From Methanomicrobia archaeon (GTDB lineage: Archaea > Methanobacteriota_B > Thermococci > Methanofastidiosales > B48-G16), in assembly GCA_023133315.1 (NCBI GenBank), contig JAGLWR010000073.1:1-6248 (forward strand): a DNA stretch of 6,248 bases, written 5' to 3'. Position numbers and translations under genes: made by a program. Shown piece by piece: positions 1 through 6,248 of this stretch (positions are counted from its first letter, which is position 1; each line of letters begins with the position of its first letter). The notes below the pieces were generated by a model. It worked only from the letters and a program-made list of their open reading frames with translations. It did no database searches and was not told the DNA's origin.

Positions 1-1257
1 GAAGATGACGAGTTTTTTACAGCGAAAACAGATATAGACTATAGAAAATACCAAGAAATTATCGAGAGAGAGCACGGAAGATCGTGCGATCTTGTAATCT
101 CGTCTGAAAGACACGCTCTATCCATGAATATCTTCGAAGAGATCGCTAAAGTAGGAACCCCCAAAAAATCTTTTTTTGATTTAGATAAGATTTTAATGGG
201 AAAATATGGATATCCTTTATTAGTTATAATTTTATACAGCATGTTTTATCTTGTTTTTAAAGTTGGAGGAATTTTTGAAGGGCCTTTGCTGGATTATTTC
301 GACAATCTGGCATCTAGAATAGTCCTGGAAAATGCGTTTTTGCAAAATGTAACAGTAGGACTCATTCAGGGTTTTGCGGGAGGAGTGGGAATAGTACTTC
401 CGTATCTTTTTCCCCTTCTTTTAAGTCTCGCCTTCTTGGAGGATACAGGGTATCTTCCGAGAGTAGCTTTCCTGATGGATAGCTTTTTCCATAAAATAGG
501 GCTTCATGGAAAGGCTCTTATACCCCTCATGCTTGGATACGGGTGCACAGTGCCTGCAATTATGGGAACGAGGATCCTGGAATCTGACAGAGACAGATAT
601 ATCGCGGGATTTTTGAGTGTCTTTGTACCTTGTTCTGCAAAAACAGCAATCATATTTGGGTTGGTGGCATTCTATCTTGGTCCTCTTACGGCTTTTCTTC
701 TCTACATGACAAATATAATATTCTTAGGGATTCTGGGATTTGTATTATCTAAAATTTATAAAGAAGAGAGCCCTGGATTGATTCTGGAGATACCTTCTTT
801 AAAAGTACCTTCATTGAAAAGCATACTTTTAAAGACGTGGTTAAGGATAAGAGAGTTTATCCTCATCGCCTGGCCAATATTGATCGTAGGCAGTATAACG
901 TTGTCTCTATTAGAAAATTATGGATATGCTGAAACTATCAATAATTTCTTATCTCCCATAACTATTCTGCTCGGACTTCCGATAGTAGTAGGCACTACAT
1001 TAATTTTCGGGATCCTGAGAAAAGAACTTTCGATGCTCATGTTAATCCAGGCTCTGGGAAGTCTGGATATTCTCACAAAGGCTCAGATATTAACATTCAC
1101 TGTCTTTATAATGTACTATGTACCATGTCTGGCAACTATTGCGGCAATGGTCAACGAGTTCAGACTTAAAAGATCTCTATTGATTGTTGGCACAACGCTC
1201 ATAGTTGCATTGATTCTGGGAATATTTGTGAGAATTATAGGTGGTATAGTATGGTAA
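1..1257 (+). CDS. feoB: Ferrous iron transport protein B, C-terminal membrane part (5' end outside window)
   Basis: This is the permease part of FeoB, the GTP-dependent Fe(II) importer of the cytoplasmic membrane. The frame is open from base 1, so the first internal ATG (124) is not the start; 418 residues are visible. The GTPase domain is missing because it lies upstream of the window. Residues 1-65 look like the end of the helical linker domain (a Ser-Glu-Arg-His stretch is at about 36-39). About eight hydrophobic segments follow, near 70-89, 121-145, 194-214, 217-240, 286-304, 316-339, 361-384 and 392-416. FeoB signatures are present: YLPRVAFLMD (151-160), GYGCTVPA (179-186, first gate motif, with Thr where Asn is common), PCSAK (200-204), GILRKEL (327-333) and YYVPCLAT (372-379). 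The stop overlaps the following repressor gene, which suggests one iron-uptake operon. Identification is firm; only the 5' end is unknown. Confidence 0.95.
   Translation, partial: EDDEFFTAKTDIDYRKYQEIIEREHGRSCDLVISSERHALSMNIFEEIAKVGTPKKSFFDLDKILMGKYGYPLLVIILYSMFYLVFKVGGIFEGPLLDYFDNLASRIVLENAFLQNVTVGLIQGFAGGVGIVLPYLFPLLLSLAFLEDTGYLPRVAFLMDSFFHKIGLHGKALIPLMLGYGCTVPAIMGTRILESDRDRYIAGFLSVFVPCSAKTAIIFGLVAFYLGPLTAFLLYMTNIIFLGILGFVLSKIYKEESPGLILEIPSLKVPSLKSILLKTWLRIREFILIAWPILIVGSITLSLLENYGYAETINNFLSPITILLGLPIVVGTTLIFGILRKELSMLMLIQALGSLDILTKAQILTFTVFIMYYVPCLATIAAMVNEFRLKRSLLIVGTTLIVALILGIFVRIIGGIVW
1239..1243 (+). promoter_or_regulatory. Ribosome binding site for the DtxR-family gene
   Basis: AGGTG lies inside the end of feoB, seven bases before the ATG at 1251, and matches part of the archaeal Shine-Dalgarno consensus GGAGGTGATC. 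It supports the ATG at 1251 as the start and translation from a shared feoB message. By contrast, the minus-strand genes with their own TATA boxes show no comparable site. Confidence 0.6.
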
Positions 1258-1673
1258 GCGAAAATACTGAAGAGTACCTGGAAGCTATCTGGGTACTGAG
1301 AGAAAAAAAATCTCAGAAGATCAGAATAACAGATCTGGCAGATTATTTAAATATAAAGCCTCCGAGCGTACTTGAAAAGCTTAAAAAGCTTGAAGAAGAG
1401 AATTTAATAACATACAACAAAAATGAAGGAATTAGATTCACAGAAAAAGGAGAGAGGGGAGGAAAAAAAGTAATAAGAGCTCACAGAGTCCTTGAATCTC
1501 TTTTTACGTACCTCGAAATTGGAGAAGATGACATGGAGAAGCTCTCGTGTGCCTGTGAACACATAAGCGAAGAGACGGTGGACAAGATCTGTACATTCCT
1601 GAATCATCCGAAAAAATGTCCTCACGGTAATAAAATACCGAGAGGAGAATGCTGCAAGAGCGATTCTCCATAA
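1251..1673 (+). CDS. DtxR/MntR-family metal-dependent transcriptional repressor
   Basis: A 140-residue DNA-binding repressor of the DtxR/IdeR/MntR family, which binds operators when loaded with Fe(II) or Mn(II). Residues 1-65 form the winged helix-turn-helix (recognition region around IKPPSVLEKLKKLEEENLI, 35-53). Residues 66-140 form the dimerisation and metal-binding domain, with H78, E82 and the C-A-C-E-H cluster at 100-104, followed by the family CPHG motif at 123-126. The SH3-like third domain of long DtxR proteins is absent. By hand alignment, E8 and E11 fall at MntR metal positions (D8, E11), whereas C100-E103-H104 matches the DtxR C102-E105-H106 site, so metal preference cannot be called from sequence. 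Two adjacent cysteines (134-135) lie near the C-terminus. The ATG overlaps the feoB stop by seven bases. Co-transcription with feoB suggests autoregulation of iron uptake (inference). Confidence 0.9.
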   Translation: MVSENTEEYLEAIWVLREKKSQKIRITDLADYLNIKPPSVLEKLKKLEEENLITYNKNEGIRFTEKGERGGKKVIRAHRVLESLFTYLEIGEDDMEKLSCACEHISEETVDKICTFLNHPKKCPHGNKIPRGECCKSDSP

Positions 1674-1684
1674 TTCTGATGTCC

Positions 1685-3706
1685 TTATTTACGTCCATCC
1701 TTCAAATAGTGATCAAACCAACGCTTAATATGCTGTAACCGTTCAATGCGTCTGTCCGTTCGCCCCCCGCGTGAAAGGCCGTGCGGCTCTTCTGGGAACC
1801 TCACCATCTCTGTATCGATACCAAGTTTTTTTAACGCTATGAAAACTTGCTCGTCCTGCTCTATAGCGCAGCGCAGATCCTGTTCACTGTGGATGACGAG
1901 TGTGGGTGTTGTAGCATTGCCGATGTATTTTATCGGGGATTGTCGCCAGTAGTTTTCCATGTTTTCCCAAGGAGGCTCATTTCCAAACTCCTCTTGGAAG
2001 AACCAATTGAAATCACTGGAGCCGTACATACTGATGAGATTACTCACACTCCGCTGGGTAACTGCTGCCTTGAATCGATTGGTGTGTCCAATGATCCAGT
2101 TGGTCATGTATCCACCATAGCTGCCGCCGGTGACGCCCATTCTTTCTTTATTAATATACGGTTTTTTTTCAATGTAATCTGTCCAGGCCATTAAATCATC
2201 GTAATCTACCGTTCCCCAGTCGTTCCAGATAGATTTTGCGTGTTCTTCACCGTATCCCTGTCCACCGCGCGGGTTACAGAAGTAGACAATGTATCCTTGA
2301 GCAGCCAGGTAGTAGAACTCGTGCATGAAGAAATTACCGTACTGCACCCGGGGCCCCCCGTGAATTTCCAGGATTGAAGGATACTTCTTGGATTCGTCAA
2401 ACTCAGGAGGCTTGAGAATCCATCCCTGGAGATCATTACCTGAAGCGCCTTTGAACCATACTTCCTCGATTTCTCCCAACTCAAGAGATTGAAGCAACTT
2501 TTTGTTCATGTTCGTCAGTTGACGCGAGTGATCAGTAGTCACGTCACGTACCCAGATCTGTCCAAAATCCTTCATACCTGCGTGGAAATATGTCAGATTT
2601 GAGTTTTTCTTATCAAAGGTAAAGGATCCCACAACTCCTTTATCACCAATTACTGATTCTACAGAGGCATCCTCCAGTGATACCGACTTGAGAACAGTAT
2701 CGCCTTGATGTGCCACTTGGAAGTAAATTACTTTCGAATCGTGAGACCAGGTGGGGGGCATCATAGGTGGCATACCCGGAAGATCATTAATGGTCCAGCT
2801 GGATACGTTGAAATCATATTTCTCTGTGAGGTTTCGTGCTTTTCCCGAGCCCTCCACAGGTACCACCCACACACATGTCTGCTTCCATGGCAATCCCTTT
2901 CCTTCATGTCCGAAGTAGGCTATCCATTTCCCGTCTGGTGAGAATCGGGGGGGCATCTTGGGTCCCGGGGGAGTTTCGATCTTGCGGAACTCTCCACCTT
3001 TTGCAGGTATAACAAATATATCTATGGCGTCTGGATCTAAATCGGGATCTTTACTGCGATTTGAACAGAAAACGATTTCCCTGCCGTCGGGTGACCAGTG
3101 GGGGTCTACTTCGTCGCAGAGTTCGCTGTCTGTTAACTGTTTTGCTTTACCGTTCCGAGCCTTAACAGTCCAGATATGCCAGCGCTCTTTGGGTAGAAAT
3201 CCTTCACCGTCTTCTTTAAAAAAGACGCGTGTAATGTGACGGGAAACTACCCCCAATTTCTTTTTCTGTTCGTCTTTTTCCCGTTCGATCTCCTCCTTAT
3301 CCTTTTTCCGAAAGGAGCAGAGAAATTGATTGCCGTCCGGCGACCGCTCAAAGGTTCTGATGGTGCCTTTCAAATTGGTTACCTGACGAGCTTCTCCACC
3401 GTGAAAAGGAATGACGTAGATTTGCGGCTGTTTTTCATTGTCTCGATTAGAGATGAAGGCGATCTCGGTGCCATCAGGCGACCATCTGGGATGCGTATCC
3501 GAATAGTCACCATAGGTAAATTGTCTGGCAGGTCCTTTTTTTGTGGAGACAGCCCACAGGTCAGAATATTTTTTCTCCGTTTTTTTATCCACTCTCTGGA
3601 CAGAAAAGATCACGTGGCGCCCATCTGGCGAAGTTCGACAATCAGAAATGAGTTTAACCGCGTACAGATCTTCCGCTGTTATGGATCCTTTTTTTCGGCT
3701 TGACAT
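1685..3706 (-). CDS. S9 family peptidase (acylaminoacyl-peptidase / prolyl oligopeptidase type)
   Basis: A 673-residue serine peptidase, probably cytoplasmic since no signal peptide or membrane segment is seen. S9 enzymes cleave short peptides or release acylated N-terminal residues; the exact substrate cannot be read here. The N-terminal part is a beta-propeller marked by TolB/WD40-like repeats: SPDG at 26-29, 76-79, 122-125, 205-208 and 256-259, and a degenerate SHDS at 321-324. The C-terminal alpha/beta hydrolase domain (about 415-673) has HGGP at 449-452 (oxyanion region) and an apparently complete triad: Ser529 in GGSYGG, Asp610 in SEQDLR and His642 in EPHG. A charged stretch at 134-150 (many Lys/Glu) interrupts the propeller. 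The ATG has no Shine-Dalgarno but has a TATA-like box about 25 bases upstream. Base composition and arginine codons differ from all neighbours, hinting at horizontal transfer. The 3' end faces the DtxR-family gene. Confidence 0.93.
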   Translation of the reverse strand: MSSRKKGSITAEDLYAVKLISDCRTSPDGRHVIFSVQRVDKKTEKKYSDLWAVSTKKGPARQFTYGDYSDTHPRWSPDGTEIAFISNRDNEKQPQIYVIPFHGGEARQVTNLKGTIRTFERSPDGNQFLCSFRKKDKEEIEREKDEQKKKLGVVSRHITRVFFKEDGEGFLPKERWHIWTVKARNGKAKQLTDSELCDEVDPHWSPDGREIVFCSNRSKDPDLDPDAIDIFVIPAKGGEFRKIETPPGPKMPPRFSPDGKWIAYFGHEGKGLPWKQTCVWVVPVEGSGKARNLTEKYDFNVSSWTINDLPGMPPMMPPTWSHDSKVIYFQVAHQGDTVLKSVSLEDASVESVIGDKGVVGSFTFDKKNSNLTYFHAGMKDFGQIWVRDVTTDHSRQLTNMNKKLLQSLELGEIEEVWFKGASGNDLQGWILKPPEFDESKKYPSILEIHGGPRVQYGNFFMHEFYYLAAQGYIVYFCNPRGGQGYGEEHAKSIWNDWGTVDYDDLMAWTDYIEKKPYINKERMGVTGGSYGGYMTNWIIGHTNRFKAAVTQRSVSNLISMYGSSDFNWFFQEEFGNEPPWENMENYWRQSPIKYIGNATTPTLVIHSEQDLRCAIEQDEQVFIALKKLGIDTEMVRFPEEPHGLSRGGRTDRRIERLQHIKRWFDHYLKDGRK

Positions 3707-3720
3707 AATAGTATATTTGT

Positions 3721-3736
3721 TTTTAATATTTAAAAG
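3721..3736 (-). promoter_or_regulatory. Putative archaeal TATA box for the S9 peptidase gene
   Basis: On the minus strand TTTAAATA (3727-3734) sits in an AT-rich run and is centred about 25 bases before the ATG at 3706. That spacing would start transcription at or next to the ATG, giving a leaderless message. The six bases before it (CAATCT) do not resemble a good BRE. Identical octamer and nearly identical spacing occur before the GAPDH gene. The 52-base gap containing it could also hold the GAPDH 3' end, but I see no clear T-run terminator. Confidence 0.5.
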
Positions 3737-3758
3737 ATTGTGTTCCCCCGGCTGATGG

Positions 3759-4739
3759 TTATTTATAACACTCTTTCTTTTTTTCCATTCCCAGCGTTCT
3801 ATCTGTCTCGTAGATGGCTTTCCATTTGTCTTTTTCTCCGAACATTGCTTTTATGCAGTCTATATTCTCCGGGATTACTATCGATTCCTGATGGACCACA
3901 TGGATCCAGTACGCTTTCCCAGACTCCACATTAATGGATTCCTCGAAAACCACCACCTCGTACATATCACACCTCTTTCTCCCGAGGTCTCTGAAATGCT
4001 CCATGACGTCTGCGGTAGATTTGTATCCCGACAGAATTTTTATTCTCGGAGTATTTTCAAACATATCTTTTAGATCTTCCCTTTTCATCTCTTCTTTGAG
4101 TTTTACTCTTACTACATGTAAGTGCGCCAATGTTGTGGGTACTTTCACGGCCATCGTTTGAATATTGATATCCGGTAAAATAGTATTGAGATCAGGGCCG
4201 TGATGCGAAGGGACCTTAAGAACAGGAGCTATTGCATTTACAGGCCCTCCTTTTATATCCCACGGATCTACCGATCTTCTTATCAGCGTAACAAACACAT
4301 TGTCAATACGATCCTTGAGAGGCGTCAGCGTTCGCACCAGTGAAGTAGTATTGCACGAGACTACCCTTGCTTTGTCTTTATTTACCCCCTCCTCATAGTT
4401 TCCAAGGGATGAAAATGAAAAATTCGTGAGAGAATGCTTTTCTCCCCCCTCAACAATGACCTTAACGTTCTTGTATCTCGGAAAATTCTCAACTGGAATA
4501 TTTTTTGAGGTGCAGTCAACGATAACATCACAATCCCTTACAAAATCGTCGAAATCTCCACTAACATCGAGTCCAATTTCTCCAGTCATGGAGTACAATG
4601 GATAGTTTTTTTCGATAGCTACATCCAGTTTTGGAGTGTATCTTCTAACTGCTATCGCAATTTTAAAACCAGTATCTATGGAAGCGTCTACGATCCTTTT
4701 TCCTATCGTTCCATAACCCACGACTCCTACTTTTATCAT
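3759..4739 (-). CDS. gap: Type II (archaeal) glyceraldehyde-3-phosphate dehydrogenase
   Basis: This enzyme catalyses phosphorylating oxidation of glyceraldehyde 3-phosphate to 1,3-bisphosphoglycerate with NAD(P), in the cytoplasm; in archaea it often serves mainly gluconeogenesis. The 326-residue protein starts with a Rossmann motif, GYGTIGKR at 8-15. Residues 31-33 (V-R-R) fall where archaeal homologues carry the basic residues linked to NADP 2'-phosphate binding, so NADP use is plausible. The catalytic cysteine is C129 in VVSCNTT (126-132), and the conserved HLH at 206-208 probably supplies the base. Other archaeal signatures are EGGEKH (97-102), PSHHGPD (177-183), ENTPRI (228-233), STADVMEH (241-248) and VHQES (282-286). 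It is slightly shorter than the usual 335-340 residues, mostly in the N-terminal domain. The start fits the family N-terminus. It lies 37 bases after the PurP-family gene and appears to have its own promoter. Confidence 0.95.
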   Translation of the reverse strand: MIKVGVVGYGTIGKRIVDASIDTGFKIAIAVRRYTPKLDVAIEKNYPLYSMTGEIGLDVSGDFDDFVRDCDVIVDCTSKNIPVENFPRYKNVKVIVEGGEKHSLTNFSFSSLGNYEEGVNKDKARVVSCNTTSLVRTLTPLKDRIDNVFVTLIRRSVDPWDIKGGPVNAIAPVLKVPSHHGPDLNTILPDINIQTMAVKVPTTLAHLHVVRVKLKEEMKREDLKDMFENTPRIKILSGYKSTADVMEHFRDLGRKRCDMYEVVVFEESINVESGKAYWIHVVHQESIVIPENIDCIKAMFGEKDKWKAIYETDRTLGMEKKKECYK

Positions 4740-4760
4740 GATAAAATATCTGTTAACTGT

Positions 4761-4774
4761 TATTTAAATTTAAC
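4761..4774 (-). promoter_or_regulatory. Putative BRE/TATA promoter for the GAPDH gene
   Basis: On the minus strand GTTAAA (4769-4774) directly precedes TTTAAATA (4761-4768). The first fits the archaeal BRE pattern RNWAAW and the second a TATA box centred about 26 bases before the ATG at 4739. Transcription would start at or beside the ATG, giving a leaderless message, and no Shine-Dalgarno is seen. It lies within the 37 bases after the PurP-family stop, so GAPDH can be expressed separately from that gene. It is the best-formed promoter in the window. Confidence 0.6.
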
Positions 4775-4776
4775 GA

Positions 4777-5898
4777 TCAAGTAACGATCTCTTTTAATCT
4801 CTTCTGTTCCAACGCGTTTCTTATCTCCATCCCTATTCTCTCGCCGTAACTCATTGTTTCGCCGTATAAATATCCTGTATGCGGAGTGAATCTCGTTCCA
4901 GGGCTTCCCGGAATCCTCATGGAGACATCAAAGATAACGGGGTCTTCTCTTCCTTCATAAGCAGCCACGGCTCCCTGTAATGCAAAAGGGCCAATTATGC
5001 CAGGGGGATGCTCCTTTTTACTAGTCTCCACGAATTTTTCTCCAAGGATAAATATCTTTTCGATTATCGATTCCTTTGTCGTAACTGCATAATGTCCTGT
5101 TTCTATGAGCTTTATATCTAAATATTTGAGGATCTCAAGTTGTTCATTCGCCGGGAGTCTCAACAGTCCGTCTAAGTTAGTTTGCCTCCTCGTATCTGTG
5201 CCCATGAGTTCTAACTCGTCATCGATGACAGAATAGAAATAATTAAAATTCACGGGAGCACCAACTATGTACTCTTCGATAACTGCTTTTTTCAGATCCC
5301 CCTTAGTTATCGCACCCTTTTTTAAAAGTTCGTCTGATTTTTTTACGTAATCCTCATAAGAAGCAGCATAGAAGAAAGCTCTTTCATATCCCCTTAAAGC
5401 TTCGCTAACCTTGACGATGACAACTCTGTCTATCTCTTCAGGTGTTTCAAAGATCTTCGGAATCCTTATCCCCGCTTTTTTTAAAAGATAGTACTGATTC
5501 TTTGGAACGTCTCTCTCTTCAAGTTTTAACATCGTCCTCGTTCCGAATATAGGAACTCCAAAATCGTTTTCAATCTCGTTGAAATCGCAGTAAACCCAGA
5601 AATATCTGTTGTGGATAAATATCGTATTTTTCTCTCTCAGTTCTTTCTGGACTTTGACAACATCCCTGAACTTCTCTAAGAGTATAACATCATCTATGCA
5701 TCCTTTTTCTCCACGAGTCTTAAAATAGCGAGTATACGTTTTTTCTCTTCCCTTCTGGCAAACTGCCAAAGTTTTAAATCCATACTTCTTTGCTCCATGA
5801 CAGACATCCAAAGCTGAGTGTCCACCGAGGACACCAATAGTTATGTTATCCGGATCGTACTCTTCTAAAATTTCCTGAGCATCTTTTTGTGTTATCAT
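4777..5898 (-). CDS. PurP-family ATP-grasp ligase (FAICAR synthetase or PurP-like paralogue)
   Basis: A 373-residue cytoplasmic ATP-grasp enzyme of the PurP family. Characterised PurP uses formate and ATP to turn AICAR into FAICAR, the step done by folate-dependent PurH in bacteria. Family features: an N-terminal Rossmann-like part with GVLGGHSALDV (22-32), a preATP-grasp region ending VPIFGTR (115-121), ATP-grasp core with VIVKVSEA (160-167), IEEYIVG (207-213), NFNYFYS (217-223), QTNLDGLLRLPA (239-250), PPGIIGPFALQ (298-308) and FDVSMRIPGSPGTRF (323-337). It differs from the M. jannaschii-type enzyme as I recall it: the glycine-rich GARGGRGYF segment is ALRGYERAFF (167-176), and the GGGTN-like motif after FDVS.R is PGSPGTRF. 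Some archaea carry two PurP-like paralogues, and this resembles the less typical type, so I leave the symbol blank. The gene starts 30 bases after the C_GCAxxG_C_C-family gene and has its own TATA-like box. Confidence 0.88.
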   Translation of the reverse strand: MITQKDAQEILEEYDPDNITIGVLGGHSALDVCHGAKKYGFKTLAVCQKGREKTYTRYFKTRGEKGCIDDVILLEKFRDVVKVQKELREKNTIFIHNRYFWVYCDFNEIENDFGVPIFGTRTMLKLEERDVPKNQYYLLKKAGIRIPKIFETPEEIDRVVIVKVSEALRGYERAFFYAASYEDYVKKSDELLKKGAITKGDLKKAVIEEYIVGAPVNFNYFYSVIDDELELMGTDTRRQTNLDGLLRLPANEQLEILKYLDIKLIETGHYAVTTKESIIEKIFILGEKFVETSKKEHPPGIIGPFALQGAVAAYEGREDPVIFDVSMRIPGSPGTRFTPHTGYLYGETMSYGERIGMEIRNALEQKRLKEIVT

Positions 5899-5919
5899 GT
5901 TCTTTAACTGTTCCCGAAT

Positions 5920-5933
5920 CTTAAAAAGTTAAT
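5920..5933 (-). promoter_or_regulatory. Putative TATA-like promoter for the PurP-family gene
   Basis: On the minus strand TTTTTAAG (5920-5927) is centred about 26 bases before the ATG at 5898 and follows ATTAAC (5928-5933), which nearly fits a BRE. The BRE-like part overlaps the stop codon of the upstream gene. No Shine-Dalgarno precedes the ATG, so a leaderless start is plausible. The same T-run could instead act as a weak transcription terminator for the upstream gene; sequence alone does not decide. Confidence 0.4.
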
Positions 5934-6248
5934 CTTCTTCAAGAAGGATCTCGGCAACGAAGATAGCTGTTTTACCCACAACATCTGTGCATTTGTCTTT
6001 ATGTGCCCCGGCATCATCGAATTTTTTATAATCTTTTGCATCCCACAGATCATAAGACCTTCCAAAGATCTTTTCCTGTACACCTTTGCATGTGCACGTT
6101 CCGTATTCTCCAATGAATCTATCATAAAGTTTTTTTGATAACTTATATGCTCTCATTCCCCTTTTTCCTTTTTTGTACTCTTCGTAGTTCCTTCCATATT
6201 TGTATCCTATTATCATTACTCCTCCCGTTAAGGCTCCGCATGTTCCAT
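5929..6248 (-). CDS. C_GCAxxG_C_C family protein (N-terminal part outside window)
   Basis: A small cysteine-motif protein whose frame stays open to the window end, so the internal ATG at 6216 is not its start. The 105 visible residues begin GTCGALTGGVMIIGYKYGR, which is the central CGAxxGG signature of the C_GCAxxG_C_C family (a probable redox or metal-binding family with no settled function). Remaining cysteines are C51 and C53 (a C-T-C pair) and C86 near the C-terminus, in the spacing expected for the family; H82 is close to C86. Lys and Arg are frequent at about 25-40. No membrane segment is evident. It is the first minus-strand gene seen and ends 30 bases before the PurP-family gene, perhaps only a neighbour by chance. 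Family membership is solid; its biochemical role is unknown. Confidence 0.85.
   Translation of the reverse strand, partial: GTCGALTGGVMIIGYKYGRNYEEYKKGKRGMRAYKLSKKLYDRFIGEYGTCTCKGVQEKIFGRSYDLWDAKDYKKFDDAGAHKDKCTDVVGKTAIFVAEILLEED

Noticed and set aside
124..126. ATG at 124 as the start of feoB
   Set aside because: The frame is open back to base 1 and the upstream residues fit the FeoB linker, so the gene simply enters from outside the window.
1303..1310. Run of eight A in the repressor gene (and an eight-base T run near 2163-2170 in the S9 gene) as possible slippage or phase-variation sites
   Set aside because: Both frames are intact across the runs, which encode ordinary Glu-Lys-Lys codons. 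Short A runs are common in AT-rich DNA and nothing indicates switching.
3236..3703. A 155-codon plus-strand open frame opposite the S9 gene, and others at 1847-2194, 2705-2941 and 2958-3239
   Set aside because: They lie antisense to a well-supported peptidase, show no recognisable domain, and are expected by chance in a G+C-richer gene. The S9 frame accounts for all conserved motifs.
3741..3758. C/G-rich stretch between GAPDH and the S9 gene as a terminator hairpin
   Set aside because: CCCCCGGC is not part of a convincing stem and no T-run follows directly on the minus strand, so I do not call a terminator.
6214..6216. ATG at 6216 (minus strand) as the start of the cysteine-motif protein
   Set aside because: In-frame sequence upstream of it encodes the family's CGALTGG signature, so the true start is beyond the window.

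Overview
The window looks like chromosomal DNA from an archaeon, probably a euryarchaeote of unresolved, possibly uncultivated, lineage. Three things support this. There is an archaeal-type (type II) glyceraldehyde-3-phosphate dehydrogenase. There is a PurP-family enzyme, which belongs to the archaeal form of purine synthesis. Three minus-strand genes also have TATA-like boxes centred about 25 bases before their ATG, a spacing typical of leaderless archaeal transcripts.

Layout. On the plus strand, positions 1-1257 hold the C-terminal membrane part of the ferrous iron transporter FeoB, whose N-terminal G domain lies outside the window. A short DtxR/MntR-type metal-dependent repressor overlaps its end (1251-1673). 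The rest is on the minus strand. An S9 (prolyl oligopeptidase family) peptidase occupies 1685-3706 and converges on the repressor with only 11 bases between stops. Upstream of it, in transcription order, are a C_GCAxxG_C_C-family cysteine protein cut by the window end (5929-6248), a PurP-family ligase (4777-5898) and type II GAPDH (3759-4739). No RNA gene, CRISPR array, mobile element or long intergenic gap was seen; every gap is 52 bases or less.

How the genes relate. FeoB and the repressor form an iron-uptake operon in which the repressor probably senses the imported metal. The minus-strand genes are closely packed, but each of the three complete ones appears to have its own promoter, so they may be independent transcription units. 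The S9 peptidase stands out: it is richer in G+C and uses CGN arginine codons where its neighbours use AGA/AGG, so it may have been acquired horizontally. I found no clearly undescribed system. The best leads are the foreign-looking peptidase, the non-standard nucleotide-binding region of the PurP homologue, and the mixed metal site of the repressor.
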